Counted from the stretch's first letter, positions 1 to 9,303 are shown. The stretch: DNA of 64,000 nt from a bacterium HR28 (GCA_002898255.1 BEIE01000001.1:1302001-1366000), one strand, 5' to 3'. Notes: a model not told the origin generated them from the letters alone. Program-made: numbers and translations.

Positions 1-1611
1 TCGATACCGGAGTGTCGAGAAGGGCACGATGCCCGCGTCGAGCCATGGGTTCCCAACGTCAGGGATGCGGCTTGCCACGGCTCCGCACCGTTCACAGCGG
101 ATCTTGACCGCATCGATCCATGGCCGGTGCGGTGTATGCCCTTCAAACTCTTCCCAACCGGCGATCGCTCGCTCGCGGAGCTCCTGCTCGCTTCCGATGA
201 CGTCAAACCAGCCGCACTCAGCGCACTGCCAGATTGGGAGCGCAAGGCCCCAGTAGCGCTTTTTCGAGATCATCCAGTCGTCCATGTTGCGGAGCCAATC
301 CAGCTCGCGCTCGAGCCCGAACTCTGGGATCCAGCGCACCTGGCGAGCTGCTTCCATGACCTTTTCCCGCCAGGGATCGACCGCGATGAACCACTCGTCG
401 ACCAACCGGAAGACGAGCTCTGTCCCGCAGCGCCAGCAGGTCGGGTAGCGGTGGGTGTATGGTTCGCGACGGTACAACAGCCCGCGCGTCTCCAAGTCGC
501 GTGCGATCGGCTCAGCGACGGTATGCACGTGTTGTCCGGTTAGCCAGTCGAACCCATCGACGTAATACCCGTCTTCGGTGAGCGGAGCGATGACGGCAAG
601 CGCGTGCTCTTTGCTCAACTGATAGTCCTCGCGCCCGCAGCCTGGCGCAATATGCACGATACCGGTTCCCTCACTCGGATCAACAGCTTCCCATGGGATC
701 ACCCGGTGCTCGACTTGGGCGTTGACCGGCAGGTGGTCGTAGGGTCCACGGTAACGGAGGCCAATGAGGTCACTCCCCTTGAGATATTGCAAGACCTCAT
801 ACGGGCCACGCAGTGCGTGGCGAGCGGCTTCTTCGGCCAGGATGAGCACCTCATCGTTCTGCCGGACTCGGACGTAGGTGAGATCGGGATGGACAGCGGC
901 TGCGACGTTTGCGGTGAGAGTCCAAGGCGTTGTCGTCCAGACGAGTAGTGATTCGCGGTCACGTCCCTCGAGTGGGAAACGGACGTAGACACTGAGGTGT
1001 GTGATTTCCTTATATCCCTCGCTGACCTCCATCTCGGAGAGACCCGTGGCGCAGCGTGGGCACCAGGGCATGACGTCGAAGCCGTGGTAGATCCAGCCGT
1101 TCTGGTGACATACCTTTAGAAAGTGCCAAATCGCGTAGTTATTCTCGTCAGAAAGCGTGTAGTAGGAGTTGTCCCAATCCATGAAGTAGCCGAGACGCTT
1201 GGACTGTTCAGTCTGAATTGCCGAGTAAGTAAAGACACGTTCCTTGCACTTCTCGACAAAACGATCGATGCCATAGGCCTCAATGTCCCGTTTGGATGTG
1301 AAGCCGAGTTCGCGTTCGACTTCCACCTCGACCCAGAGACCTTGGCAGTCGAAACCGTTCTGGTACCGCTGACGGTAGCCGAGCATGGTGTAGAAACGCT
1401 GGTAGAAATCTTTGTAGGTTCGTCCCCAGGCATGGTGCACGCCCATTGGATTGTTTGCGGTAATGGGACCGTCCATAAACGAGTAGCGTTTGTCGCTGTG
1501 TGCGTTCCGCGTGAGGTACTTCTGGACGATGCCATGGTCATACCACCAGCGGAGGACTGCACGCTCGAGCGCTGGGAAGTCAACGTCCTTGGTTGGCACT
1601 GGCTCGAACAT
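1..1611 (-). CDS. ileS: Isoleucyl-tRNA synthetase, 5' part (gene runs off the left edge)
   Basis: Charges tRNA-Ile with isoleucine in the cytoplasm and edits valine. About 537 N-terminal residues are present; the KMSKS loop and C-terminal domain lie outside the window. The class I HIGH signature appears as MGVHHAWGRT at about residues 56-65. A WMISKKRYWGLALP block (the usual WISRQRYWG position) and IPDVGNPWLDAG follow, inside and after the editing insertion. The HHAW form is typical of the clade 2, eukaryote-like IleRS enzymes, which are generally mupirocin-tolerant (family knowledge). The ATG at 1611 was chosen because GGAGGTG sits 7 nt upstream; an in-frame ATG at 1641 has no such site. A T-box leader precedes the gene. 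Identification is secure. Confidence 0.96.
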   Translation of the reverse strand, partial: MFEPVPTKDVDFPALERAVLRWWYDHGIVQKYLTRNAHSDKRYSFMDGPITANNPMGVHHAWGRTYKDFYQRFYTMLGYRQRYQNGFDCQGLWVEVEVERELGFTSKRDIEAYGIDRFVEKCKERVFTYSAIQTEQSKRLGYFMDWDNSYYTLSDENNYAIWHFLKVCHQNGWIYHGFDVMPWCPRCATGLSEMEVSEGYKEITHLSVYVRFPLEGRDRESLLVWTTTPWTLTANVAAAVHPDLTYVRVRQNDEVLILAEEAARHALRGPYEVLQYLKGSDLIGLRYRGPYDHLPVNAQVEHRVIPWEAVDPSEGTGIVHIAPGCGREDYQLSKEHALAVIAPLTEDGYYVDGFDWLTGQHVHTVAEPIARDLETRGLLYRREPYTHRYPTCWRCGTELVFRLVDEWFIAVDPWREKVMEAARQVRWIPEFGLERELDWLRNMDDWMISKKRYWGLALPIWQCAECGWFDVIGSEQELRERAIAGWEEFEGHTPHRPWIDAVKIRCERCGAVASRIPDVGNPWLDAGIVPFSTLRYR

Positions 1612-1945
1612 GTGGCGCACCTCCGAACAATTGCAACTCATCGTATTGGTTTCTTGAGGCTCGTCATCGAAAACCCCCGCCCTCAGGCCTGAGGACGGGG
1701 GTTCACCCGCGGTACCACCCCAGTTGGCACGGGACGTTGGCGTCCCGTGCCCACTTTCGGTCGCTGTAACGGGCGACTCCCGTCTGCGCCTACTCTGGTG
1801 TCACTCCGGTTCGGGCAGCGGCTCGGGAAGGATCTTCCGTCGCGAGAATCCCATCCGGCTCACACCGTCCCGGACTCGCTGAGGGTGACTCGCGACGTAC
1901 TCGTTTCCGTCTTCGCCCTTGCCGTGTTCATTTGTCATCGTTCAA
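1612..1945 (-). ncRNA. T-box leader (riboswitch) of ileS
   Basis: Read on the minus strand, the leader contains GGGTGGTACCGCG at 1708-1720, matching the T-box antiterminator consensus. It is followed directly by a GC-rich terminator hairpin. Upstream lies a long structured stem I region with an ATC triplet at 1831-1833 that could be the isoleucine specifier. The specifier is a guess from position and identity. T-box RNAs sense uncharged cognate tRNA and control synthetase expression, so induction of ileS under isoleucine starvation is expected. The 5' boundary is approximate. Confidence 0.9.
1667..1703 (-). terminator. Terminator hairpin of the ileS T-box
   Basis: On the minus strand AACCCCCGTCCTCAGG pairs with CCTGAGGGCGGGGGTT (one wobble) and is followed by TTTTCG. 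It lies 3' of the T-box sequence and competes with the antiterminator, as expected for a transcriptional T-box. The U-tract is short (four). Confidence 0.85.
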
Positions 1946-1946
1946 A

Positions 1947-1976
1947 ACGCTACCATGTCTCTCGGCTGGGCGACAA
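1947..1976 (-). promoter_or_regulatory. Weak candidate promoter of the ileS leader
   Basis: Minus strand TTGTCG (1971-1976), 18-bp spacer, TAGCGT (1947-1952). The -35 is reasonable and the -10 matches only three of six positions. It is placed correctly to give a leader of about 330 nt. Confidence 0.3.
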
Positions 1977-2334
1977 CTGGTTACCGCTCCCAGTGCCCGG
2001 AGAGGCGTTTGAGGCGGCACGTGTGGTGCCTCACCATCTATGCTGCACCCGGCAAGACGGAGCATGCTACAGGTACACAGCATCCGAACAAAAGCCCCAT
2101 TTCCAGAGTCGTGTCGTGGGCCAGCCATCGGATAGGAGTGTGCAGGACGAAGTACACGGAAATGAGGCCGAGTGTCGATGCTCACATGGTTGTATCTGAG
2201 CACAGTGATTTTGACGCGAAATTTCCGATGTACCGGCACGATTGAGCAGTCGGGTTGCGAACTGTGAGAGGCGGCTGGAATTTTCAGAAGGTGCGCGAAG
2301 GGGGTATCTCTACCAGCATCCGCTATCGGGTGAG
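1977..2334. other. Intergenic region between divergent ileS and MFS genes
   Basis: About 360 bp between the ileS leader promoter and the MFS promoter. Open frames here have no ribosome binding site and no recognisable protein character. I see no RNA motif or repeat. Confidence 0.6.
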
Positions 2335-2363
2335 TTGACAGGCACCGGGCGCTCCCATAGGGT
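2335..2363 (+). promoter_or_regulatory. Candidate promoter of the MFS gene
   Basis: Perfect -35 TTGACA at 2335-2340, 17-bp spacer, -10 TAGGGT at 2358-2363 (three of six matches). The implied start near 2370 fits translation from ATG 2405 and argues against the upstream in-frame TTG codons. Confidence 0.5.
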
Positions 2364-2404
2364 TGGGTGGGGTTGTGAGGAGATTGTGTGGGGAAGTTGC
2401 GAGC

Positions 2405-3637
2405 ATGCTGAGACAGTCAATTACGTTGCGTTGGCTCGCTTTGATCGGCGTAACCGCTATCATGGCGACGGCTGCAGGCGGGCGATTCCTCATCGGGTTG
2501 GTCTTCCCCGATATTCAGCACGACCTGCATACGAGTCACGCCCAGCTCGGCTCGATTGTTTCGCTGAGCGTGCTGGTTGTTGGACTCGCCCAACCAGTTG
2601 TCGGATGGCTTGTCGATCGCTACTCGGCCCGTGTGGTTGCACTTGGAGGGCTGTGTAGCCTCGGCTTGGGATTGATTGTCGGGGGTCGTGCGCACGATCG
2701 GCTCGCTCTGACGGTCGGGCTCGGGGTTCTTGCTGGTCTGGGCCTCGCGACAGTCTCGCCGACGCTTCTGACACCGGTAGTGGCGGCGTGGTTTGAGCGA
2801 GGGAGAACGACCGCCCTCTCCGTCGTCTCGACAGCGAATCCTGCTGGGCAAGCGTTGGTGGTCCGGATCTTGGCCGCGCTGGTGACGGAGCTCGGCTGGC
2901 GTGCAGCTTTCTCAGTGCTGGGGATTGGTTTACTTGTTCTCGCGCCAGTCGCAGCGCTGCTCCTGAGCTCTCGAGGCACGCGGTGGAGCGGAAAGGCTGA
3001 AGCGAGCGGGTGCAGCGTGACGGATGCTCTCCGTTCACCTGCCTGGTGGCAGTTCGCGTTCGGCTTTTTTGTCTGTGGTTTCACCATGGGCTGGGTCATG
3101 ACATATTTCGTCGACTACGCGACGCGCCTCGGCCTCAGTCACACTGTAGCGGCCACCGGTCTAGCGCTGACTGGGTGGGCGAGCATTGGTGGAGCCTTCG
3201 CGACTGGCTGGTGGTTGGATCGCACTGGGAGCACCCTCCCGTTAGCTGTTGTGTATGCGCTCCGTGGATTGGGCTTTGTCCTGTTGCTCTGGATTGGGGG
3301 GCACACCGTTGGACTCCTCTTTGCTGCGTTTGTCATCGGGTTTTCCTGGAGTGCGACGACGCCGCTCACGTCGTCGCTCTGTGCAACGCTTTTCGGGCGG
3401 CGTCGGCTGGGCACAATCTTCGGATTGCTCTTCGCTGTGATGCCAGTCGGTACAGCTGCAGGGTCTGCGCTGGCTGGCCTGTTGTTTGACTGGACAGGAA
3501 GCTACACGGTTTCGCTCCTGCTCTCGGCGGCGGCTGGACTTTCTGCAGCGGCCGTAGTGTTTCCGGTACGCGTGTCACCGCGCCCGTGCGTTCAGCGAGA
3601 CCTGCAGCTGCAGACCGTTCCTACGGCATCCCAGTAA
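2405..3637 (+). CDS. MFS transporter, 12 TM
   Basis: A 410-residue major facilitator superfamily protein in the cytoplasmic membrane. The GWLVDRYSARVVALGG segment between TM2 and TM3 is the MFS motif A region. Hydrophobic helices run through the whole chain with a central cytoplasmic loop rich in Arg and Ser near residues 192-210. The overall shape resembles monocarboxylate or oxalate/formate-type antiporters, but the substrate cannot be read from the sequence. ATG 2405 was chosen because a TTGACA promoter overlaps the upstream in-frame TTG at 2363 and GGGGA lies about 10 nt before the ATG. The next gene starts 19 bp downstream, so the two are probably co-transcribed. Confidence 0.85.
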   Translation: MLRQSITLRWLALIGVTAIMATAAGGRFLIGLVFPDIQHDLHTSHAQLGSIVSLSVLVVGLAQPVVGWLVDRYSARVVALGGLCSLGLGLIVGGRAHDRLALTVGLGVLAGLGLATVSPTLLTPVVAAWFERGRTTALSVVSTANPAGQALVVRILAALVTELGWRAAFSVLGIGLLVLAPVAALLLSSRGTRWSGKAEASGCSVTDALRSPAWWQFAFGFFVCGFTMGWVMTYFVDYATRLGLSHTVAATGLALTGWASIGGAFATGWWLDRTGSTLPLAVVYALRGLGFVLLLWIGGHTVGLLFAAFVIGFSWSATTPLTSSLCATLFGRRRLGTIFGLLFAVMPVGTAAGSALAGLLFDWTGSYTVSLLLSAAAGLSAAAVVFPVRVSPRPCVQRDLQLQTVPTASQ

Positions 3638-3656
3638 GCAGGGTGTGCAAGCTCCG

Positions 3657-4439
3657 ATGAGTGGGCACTCACTTCGTGTTGTACCGGTGACGGCGAAGCG
3701 GACGCGCTTCTGGGAAGTGGATCTGCTCCGCGGGTTCGCTTTCATCTTGATGGTGATCTACCACGGTGCGTTCGATCTTGCAGTGTTTGGTGGCTGGCCG
3801 ATTGCCGTGACTTCAGGGGCCTGGCGGATCTTCGCTGATTTCATCGCCAGCCTCTTTTTATTCGTCTCTGGCGTGTCGCTCGTCTTAGCACGGTCCCGTG
3901 CTGCTCACGATTCGCGCTCCTATTGGTGGCACGTGCTACGCCGATCATCCCGCCTCGCTGCCGCGGCAGCTCTGGTGACGGTCGTAACGTGGGTGATCAG
4001 TCCGCGCGATGTTGTCCTGTTCGGGATCTTGCATCTCATCCTGCTGTCAAGTCTGGTGGCACTACCACTCTTACGATTGGGACTCTGGAACCTTCCGCTT
4101 GCGGCAGTGGCTTGGCTGCTTGGATTACTGCTCGCTCGGCTACCGGGGAATCCCTGGCTGTTCTGGATGGGTCTGGTTCCGGCGGACTACCGCTCGTTTG
4201 ATTTCCGTCCCTTCTTGCCCTGGTTTGCACTTGTACTTCTCGGAGTGTCAGCTGGCAGCTGGCTCTATCCGCGCGGACGACGGCGGTGGACATTCCCTTC
4301 CTGGGAAGGAGTGCTTCCCTTCTCGATTCTCATCTGGCTCGGCCGGCATAGCCTCATGCTCTATCTGATCCATCAGCCGGTGCTGATTATGCTGTTCACC
4401 AGTCTTGGGTTGATTAACGGACGTCGTCTCCTTGGATGA
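3657..4439 (+). CDS. DUF1624 / HGSNAT-catalytic-like membrane protein
   Basis: About 260 residues, polytopic. The N-terminus WEVDLLRGFAFILMVIYHGAFDL and the C-terminal GRHSLMLYLIHQPVL block are the hallmarks of the DUF1624 family. This family is related to heparan-alpha-glucosaminide N-acetyltransferase, YeiB and acyltransferase-3 proteins. It is probably a membrane-embedded acyl transferase acting on an unknown envelope glycan or lipid. Start is either GTG 3645 or ATG 3657; neither has a strong ribosome binding site. The last 192 bp are overlapped by the opposite-strand GAF/HD-GYP gene. Because the conserved C-terminal motif lies in the overlap, this reading frame is certainly real there. 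Confidence 0.8.
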   Translation: MSGHSLRVVPVTAKRTRFWEVDLLRGFAFILMVIYHGAFDLAVFGGWPIAVTSGAWRIFADFIASLFLFVSGVSLVLARSRAAHDSRSYWWHVLRRSSRLAAAAALVTVVTWVISPRDVVLFGILHLILLSSLVALPLLRLGLWNLPLAAVAWLLGLLLARLPGNPWLFWMGLVPADYRSFDFRPFLPWFALVLLGVSAGSWLYPRGRRRWTFPSWEGVLPFSILIWLGRHSLMLYLIHQPVLIMLFTSLGLINGRRLLG

Positions 4440-7400
4440 GTCGAGTTCGCTGCGCTGCTCCAAAAAGGTTTGCAAGAGCGGTCCGAAGTGACGCCCAAGG
4501 GTGGCAAGGAGTTCAGCATCAGCTGTTGAGAAGGGGCGGGGATCAGTGCGTGAGACAGCGAGCGCCCCGAGTACCCGAGAACCGTCGACAAGGGGTGCGA
4601 CCAAGACGGCATAGAGATCACGCCTTCCCCACCTGAGAATCGTATTTGGCGGCGCTTCGGGGACGATCACTGCAATTGGAGCGTTGCTTTCGATCGCCTG
4701 CCATGCGATCCCCTGACCGCGTGGGATCCGGACTGCGGCGGCGAGGTCTCGGTCATGACGCGAGTACAGAATGCGCAAAGAAGTCTCCGATTCGTCGAGG
4801 AGGAAGATGACAATGTTGTCATTCGACAGTGTGCCCGAAATCGCGAGGTCAATCACCTCAACGAGCGCATCAACGCTCGGGATATGCGGAAGATGCTCAG
4901 CCACTCGGTGGATGGCATGAGCAGCAACCGATGTCGGCGCGACAACGGAGCGCTGCAGCAGCAGGATTGGTAAGCTGTTCGGGTCCCGGAGGGCCTCAAA
5001 GAAGGCGTCAACGACGGCAGGATGAAATTGCGTGCCCCGACCGTGACGAATCTCCTCGATCGCGTCAGCAAACCGGCGTGCCGGACGATAGGGGCGATCG
5101 GAGATCATGGTGTCGAACGCGTCGGCCAGTGCAATAATGGCCGCTCCGAGCGGAATCTCCTCCCCACGCAAGCCGTCTGGATAGCCACGACCGTCCCAGC
5201 GTTCGTGGTGGGCGCGGACGAGTGGAACAATGCGACTCAGTTGCGGATGATTTGCCAAGATACCGGCGCCCACAGAGGGATGGAGCCGGATAAGCGCCCA
5301 CTCCGATGGATCTAACTTTCCTGGCTTTCCTAGGACATGGTCTGGGATAGCGAGTTTGCCGATGTCGTGAAGGAGCGCGGCGAGTTCAATCTCTTCGATC
5401 GCCTCTCGTGAGAGATGCAAGTGTTCGGCAATCACGCGGGCGATACGTGCGACACGACGCGAGTGATCGTGAGTCGCTGGATCCTTGGCATCGACAGCCG
5501 CGGCCAACGCCTCAACCGAGGCACGATAGATTGCTCGTTCGCGGCCGTTCACACGAACAATGTGGAAAGCGAGAGCGGCGTGAGCGGCAAGTTTGGCAAG
5601 GCGCCGACGCTCGCTCTGGGAGAAGCGGTGGATTCCGAAGCGTCCAACGAGTAGGAGCCCCGACTCGTCGCCCTGGGTAACGAGCGGTGCGAAAACAAGT
5701 GACGACGGATGTGCAGCTGTCGCGAAGCGGAGGGCGTATCCGAGATCCTTAGTCGAGGTGCCCGGGATATAGCGGAGTGTCTCTTCCGAGGAAGGTGCAC
5801 CAAAGTCAGCGATCTCTGGCGCGAGCGTCCAGCCAGCGGGAAGGCCATCGAAGTGCGATGTCGTCGCCAGCGGGATGAGTCGGCCTCGTTCGCGGTCGAG
5901 ATCAAAGACAGCGGCAAAATCGAACCGCACGAGCGGAGAGAGTTTTTCCAGGAGCGCACGCGCAAACGCGTCGCTCGAACTCTTCGCCCCAAGATCGAGC
6001 GTCAGGCGTGTGACAGCGTCTTGCTCGAGTACCGCAATCCACCGCTCAGTCGCGTGCAGAATACGGTTTCGCACCTCCCAGAGCGTGACGGCGAGCTCTC
6101 CCCGTTCTGCGCGAAGCTGCTCTGGAATTGCGAGCAAGAGGAAGCCAGTTGGAGTCTCGTCAGGGTCAAGCGCTACGAGGAGAACAGTGCGAAATGTTGC
6201 AAGAATTTCTGAGAAGGGCGCACGGAATTCCGCCGGTGCGAACAAGGCATCACTGAGATCCAGAGCACGCTCAGAACTCATTGATGCCAGCCACTGATAG
6301 AACGTGTTTTGGCACAAAGGATCGAGGTCAGGAAGTCGGTGAGAGGACAGGGTATCCGCCGTTGCGACGACACGAGCCGGAAAGACCGGACACTCGAGGA
6401 CCAACGCCGCTGATCCACCCGCCCACTGGCTGAGCTGTTGGACCAGTGGAGGAGCGAACGATCGCGGATCGAAGTCGCGGAGGAGCAGCTGGCTGACGGT
6501 GGCAAGGAGGGCTTGATAGTGGGCTTGCCGTCGGAGAGCATTGCGCTGTTCGATCAGATGGATCGCTGTGGCGAGTTCGCTTGCGATCAGGCTTACGAGC
6601 TCGCGATCGTACTCTGAGAAAGGAATGACCCGCTCACGACCGAAACCCAGAACACCAACCGTCCGCTTCTCGTGTCGAACAGGGAACAGGAGGAGTGATC
6701 GCAAGGGGAAAGGTTGTCCCGGGCGATGGTACGTGCGCGGATCTTCCCAGGTATCGGTAATCAGGAGTTCGCGGCCGGTGCGGAAAACCCAACCGGCAAG
6801 ACTTCGATCGAGTGGAATACGATGTCCGACGCGGGATTCAGGGATGGTGCCGGAGCCCCAGGAAACGCGCAATGCGTATGGAGAATCTGGGTCGGGTTCG
6901 AGGAAGATCATGGCATCATAACGCAGTCGGTCACGAATGACGCGTTCAACTTCTTCCAGCAAATCAGCCACTGAGGGAGTGGAGACAACGCGCTGGGAGA
7001 CTTTCAAGAGGCTTCGTAGATCACTGATTGTTCTTTCCAGCTCAGCTCGAAAGGAGAGCCGCACAAGGGTAACAGCGATCTGCTCGAGGAGAACCGACGC
7101 GGCTTCGAGCATCTCACGACGTGTGTTCGACGGACGTCGGGCTGTTGAGTTAGTGTCCCAGCCGACGAGCAGTGCGACAACGTTCGCGTCGTAGCGAATG
7201 CTGCAGAGGATGATGTGGTCGACCGAATTCGGGAGTGCTTCCACCCACGGGCCTAACGTCTCGCGTGCTCTGTCACGAGCAACAACCTGCGGCCGACTGG
7301 TCAATTGCTCAAAATGCGACCAGGAGAACTCCCAGGTAGTGAGTGTTTCCCGAATGGTTTCCTCTGCGATGTTCTGCAAAAAGACTTTGTGATCCTCTCC

Positions 7401-8042
7401 GGACCGGAGCCACAACGCCAGAGATTCCACGCCGAGGAAGTCTGCGAGCGGACCGACCACAGCCCGACCCACGGCGTCGTGACTTGACGCGGTGGCCAGC
7501 GAGCGGTCGATCGCCAGCACGCGCGCCAGTGCCTGACGTGCTTGCGCCTCGCGTTCGTAGAGGCGGCTCGCGATAGCGACAATAGCGGCGAGCTGGCACC
7601 ACCGTTCAGCCTCACGGATCTCCCGGCGGAGAAACGGGCGTGGCTCGCGATGCCGCCAGAGATAGGCGACACCAACGAGTTCGTCTTGCGAGCGCAGTGG
7701 AATCACCAGAGCAACAAGCTTGCCACGCAACGCCAATTCCCGCAGGCCAGGATTGACCGGTGGGAAGCGTCGCCAGTCGCGGGGACGATAAAGGTGGAGC
7801 GAGCGCTGGTGTTCACGGATCCAGCGCTCGGCTGGTACCTGGCTCGGGGAAATCCGGGCCACGCCGACTGGAGCGAGCGATCCAGGCGGTTGTTCGCCTT
7901 CGATCGTCCCAAGGAGTACCTGGTCGAAGTCTTCATCGAAGACGAAGAAGCCCCCGAGGTCGGCATTGACGATCGGCAGGAGCGTCCGAAGGACGTGACG
8001 GAAAAGATCCTCTGGTGCTGGTTGCTCGGTGGGACTCGTCAT
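4248..8042 (-). CDS. Multi-GAF HD-GYP phosphodiesterase-like signalling protein
   Basis: About 1264 residues. Several GAF-like sensory blocks occupy roughly residues 10-830. An HD-GYP domain follows at about 840-1010 with HDHSRR, HDIGK (about 891) and HHERWDGRGYPDG (about 943), then one further GAF block near 1040-1180 and a hydrophilic tail. HD-GYP domains hydrolyse cyclic di-GMP; all canonical catalytic motifs look intact. No membrane segment is seen, so it is predicted cytosolic, responding to small ligands or redox through its GAF domains. ATG 8042 is preferred to an upstream TTG at 8135. The C-terminal 64 residues are read antisense to the conserved end of the DUF1624 gene and have low-complexity composition, so the natural stop might differ in relatives. 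Confidence 0.9.
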   Translation of the reverse strand: MTSPTEQPAPEDLFRHVLRTLLPIVNADLGGFFVFDEDFDQVLLGTIEGEQPPGSLAPVGVARISPSQVPAERWIREHQRSLHLYRPRDWRRFPPVNPGLRELALRGKLVALVIPLRSQDELVGVAYLWRHREPRPFLRREIREAERWCQLAAIVAIASRLYEREAQARQALARVLAIDRSLATASSHDAVGRAVVGPLADFLGVESLALWLRSGEDHKVFLQNIAEETIRETLTTWEFSWSHFEQLTSRPQVVARDRARETLGPWVEALPNSVDHIILCSIRYDANVVALLVGWDTNSTARRPSNTRREMLEAASVLLEQIAVTLVRLSFRAELERTISDLRSLLKVSQRVVSTPSVADLLEEVERVIRDRLRYDAMIFLEPDPDSPYALRVSWGSGTIPESRVGHRIPLDRSLAGWVFRTGRELLITDTWEDPRTYHRPGQPFPLRSLLLFPVRHEKRTVGVLGFGRERVIPFSEYDRELVSLIASELATAIHLIEQRNALRRQAHYQALLATVSQLLLRDFDPRSFAPPLVQQLSQWAGGSAALVLECPVFPARVVATADTLSSHRLPDLDPLCQNTFYQWLASMSSERALDLSDALFAPAEFRAPFSEILATFRTVLLVALDPDETPTGFLLLAIPEQLRAERGELAVTLWEVRNRILHATERWIAVLEQDAVTRLTLDLGAKSSSDAFARALLEKLSPLVRFDFAAVFDLDRERGRLIPLATTSHFDGLPAGWTLAPEIADFGAPSSEETLRYIPGTSTKDLGYALRFATAAHPSSLVFAPLVTQGDESGLLLVGRFGIHRFSQSERRRLAKLAAHAALAFHIVRVNGRERAIYRASVEALAAAVDAKDPATHDHSRRVARIARVIAEHLHLSREAIEEIELAALLHDIGKLAIPDHVLGKPGKLDPSEWALIRLHPSVGAGILANHPQLSRIVPLVRAHHERWDGRGYPDGLRGEEIPLGAAIIALADAFDTMISDRPYRPARRFADAIEEIRHGRGTQFHPAVVDAFFEALRDPNSLPILLLQRSVVAPTSVAAHAIHRVAEHLPHIPSVDALVEVIDLAISGTLSNDNIVIFLLDESETSLRILYSRHDRDLAAAVRIPRGQGIAWQAIESNAPIAVIVPEAPPNTILRWGRRDLYAVLVAPLVDGSRVLGALAVSRTDPRPFSTADAELLATLGRHFGPLLQTFLEQRSELDSSKETTSVNQPKTGEQHNQHRLMDQIEHEAMPAEPDENREGKHSFPGRECPPPSSARIEPAAS

Positions 8043-8221
8043 GTCTTCGTCCGCCCTCGGATCAACGACACTGAGTGTCACGCTGGAGTATATCGGTTGC
8101 GACTTCGGCAAAAGGCAGTGGCCGTATATGGGCAAATCGTCCTGAATTGCGTCTTCCCGCAGTGCGGGGAGTTCGTTATGCTCATGCGAGAAGGAAATGA
8201 CAGTATCGAGGGAGGTTATGA

Positions 8222-9271
8222 GTGATCGAGCGGCTGTCCGAGGTCACGAGCCGGATCGCCTCGTTCATTGACAGTGGCGAGCTCGATGGTGCCGGGCTGG
8301 CGGTTGTCCATGGTGGTCGTCGTGTGCTCGAATGGTATGGAGGGGAAGGCGCTCCTGGGCTGCCAGCTGGACCTACAGTTCTCTGGCCGTTGGCCTCGGT
8401 GAGCAAGCTCTACACGGCGGCGACCATCCTCGCACTGGTGGAGCGAGGCATCCTGACATTAGGGACGACAGTGGCATCGATCTTGCCCGAGTTTGACGAG
8501 GATGAGCGGCGCACGATCACTGTTCGACATCTCTTGACACACACCTCAGGCATTCCCTATGAGCCCGTCGACATGGAGCTGCTGTTGCAACAGCAGCTTC
8601 CGCTCGACGAGGTCATTGAGGCGGCCTTCACCGAGCCGCTGGACTTCGCTCCAGGAAGTCGCATCGGGTACAGCGACCTTGGATACGCGCTTCTCGGCGT
8701 GCTGGCTGAACGGGTGACGGGTCGACCCTTCCCTGAGCTCGTGCGGGAGTTCGTTCTCTTGCCAGCCGGTCTACATGAGACACACTTTCCACTGCGGGGT
8801 GATGAGAATGAGAGGCGCCTTGCTCGAGTCGTGGGCGGGCTCGGTGATGGGCTGCCTTGGGCAATGTATGGCGCGCGGTACGGTTTGCGCTTAGCTCACC
8901 CAGCGTGGGGAGTCGTGGCGACGCTCCCGGACGTGGTGCAGTTTCTTCTCCACTTTACGCCGCACGCGCCAGGGCGCTTACTTGCGCGGGCAACCGTCGC
9001 GGCGATGACGAGCCGGCAGACTCCGGATACGCTGGGGCTGCCGGGATGGGGCCTCGGGTTTGAGGTGGGCGGTGGATATTTTGGCGAGGTGGATCTTTTC
9101 TCGCCGAGTTGCTTTGGGCACACGGGCGCCACGGGTTGTGCTGCATGGTACGATCCGGCCTACGATCTGGCGGTTGTCTTCGTTTCGAACAGGCATTTGA
9201 ATCTCGGGCGGGAGCGCTTCTTACAGCGGATTGCCTCAGTACTAAACGGCGTTGTCGCTGCAGTGACGTGA
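8222..9271 (+). CDS. Serine hydrolase of the beta-lactamase class C / PBP-like family
   Basis: A 349-residue enzyme with the SxxK nucleophile motif SVSK (Ser59, Lys62), a YSD motif near residue 150 in the place of YxN, and HTG near residue 300 in the place of KTG. This triad defines the beta-lactamase-related superfamily, which includes esterases, D-aminopeptidases and EstB-like enzymes. There is no clear signal peptide, which favours a cytoplasmic esterase or peptidase over a resistance enzyme. GTG 8222 follows GAGGGAGG. It is transcribed divergently from the HD-GYP gene. The true substrate is unknown. Confidence 0.88.
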   Translation: MIERLSEVTSRIASFIDSGELDGAGLAVVHGGRRVLEWYGGEGAPGLPAGPTVLWPLASVSKLYTAATILALVERGILTLGTTVASILPEFDEDERRTITVRHLLTHTSGIPYEPVDMELLLQQQLPLDEVIEAAFTEPLDFAPGSRIGYSDLGYALLGVLAERVTGRPFPELVREFVLLPAGLHETHFPLRGDENERRLARVVGGLGDGLPWAMYGARYGLRLAHPAWGVVATLPDVVQFLLHFTPHAPGRLLARATVAAMTSRQTPDTLGLPGWGLGFEVGGGYFGEVDLFSPSCFGHTGATGCAAWYDPAYDLAVVFVSNRHLNLGRERFLQRIASVLNGVVAAVT

Positions 9272-9292
9272 ACACGTCCTGCGTGTTATACT
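9264..9292 (+). promoter_or_regulatory. Candidate promoter of the rpmH operon
   Basis: TGACGT (9264-9269), 17-bp spacer, TATACT (9287-9292). The -10 is good, the -35 modest. It lies at the end of the serine hydrolase gene and about 70 bp before rpmH. Confidence 0.5.
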
Positions 9293-9303
9293 GAATATGC
9301 CGT

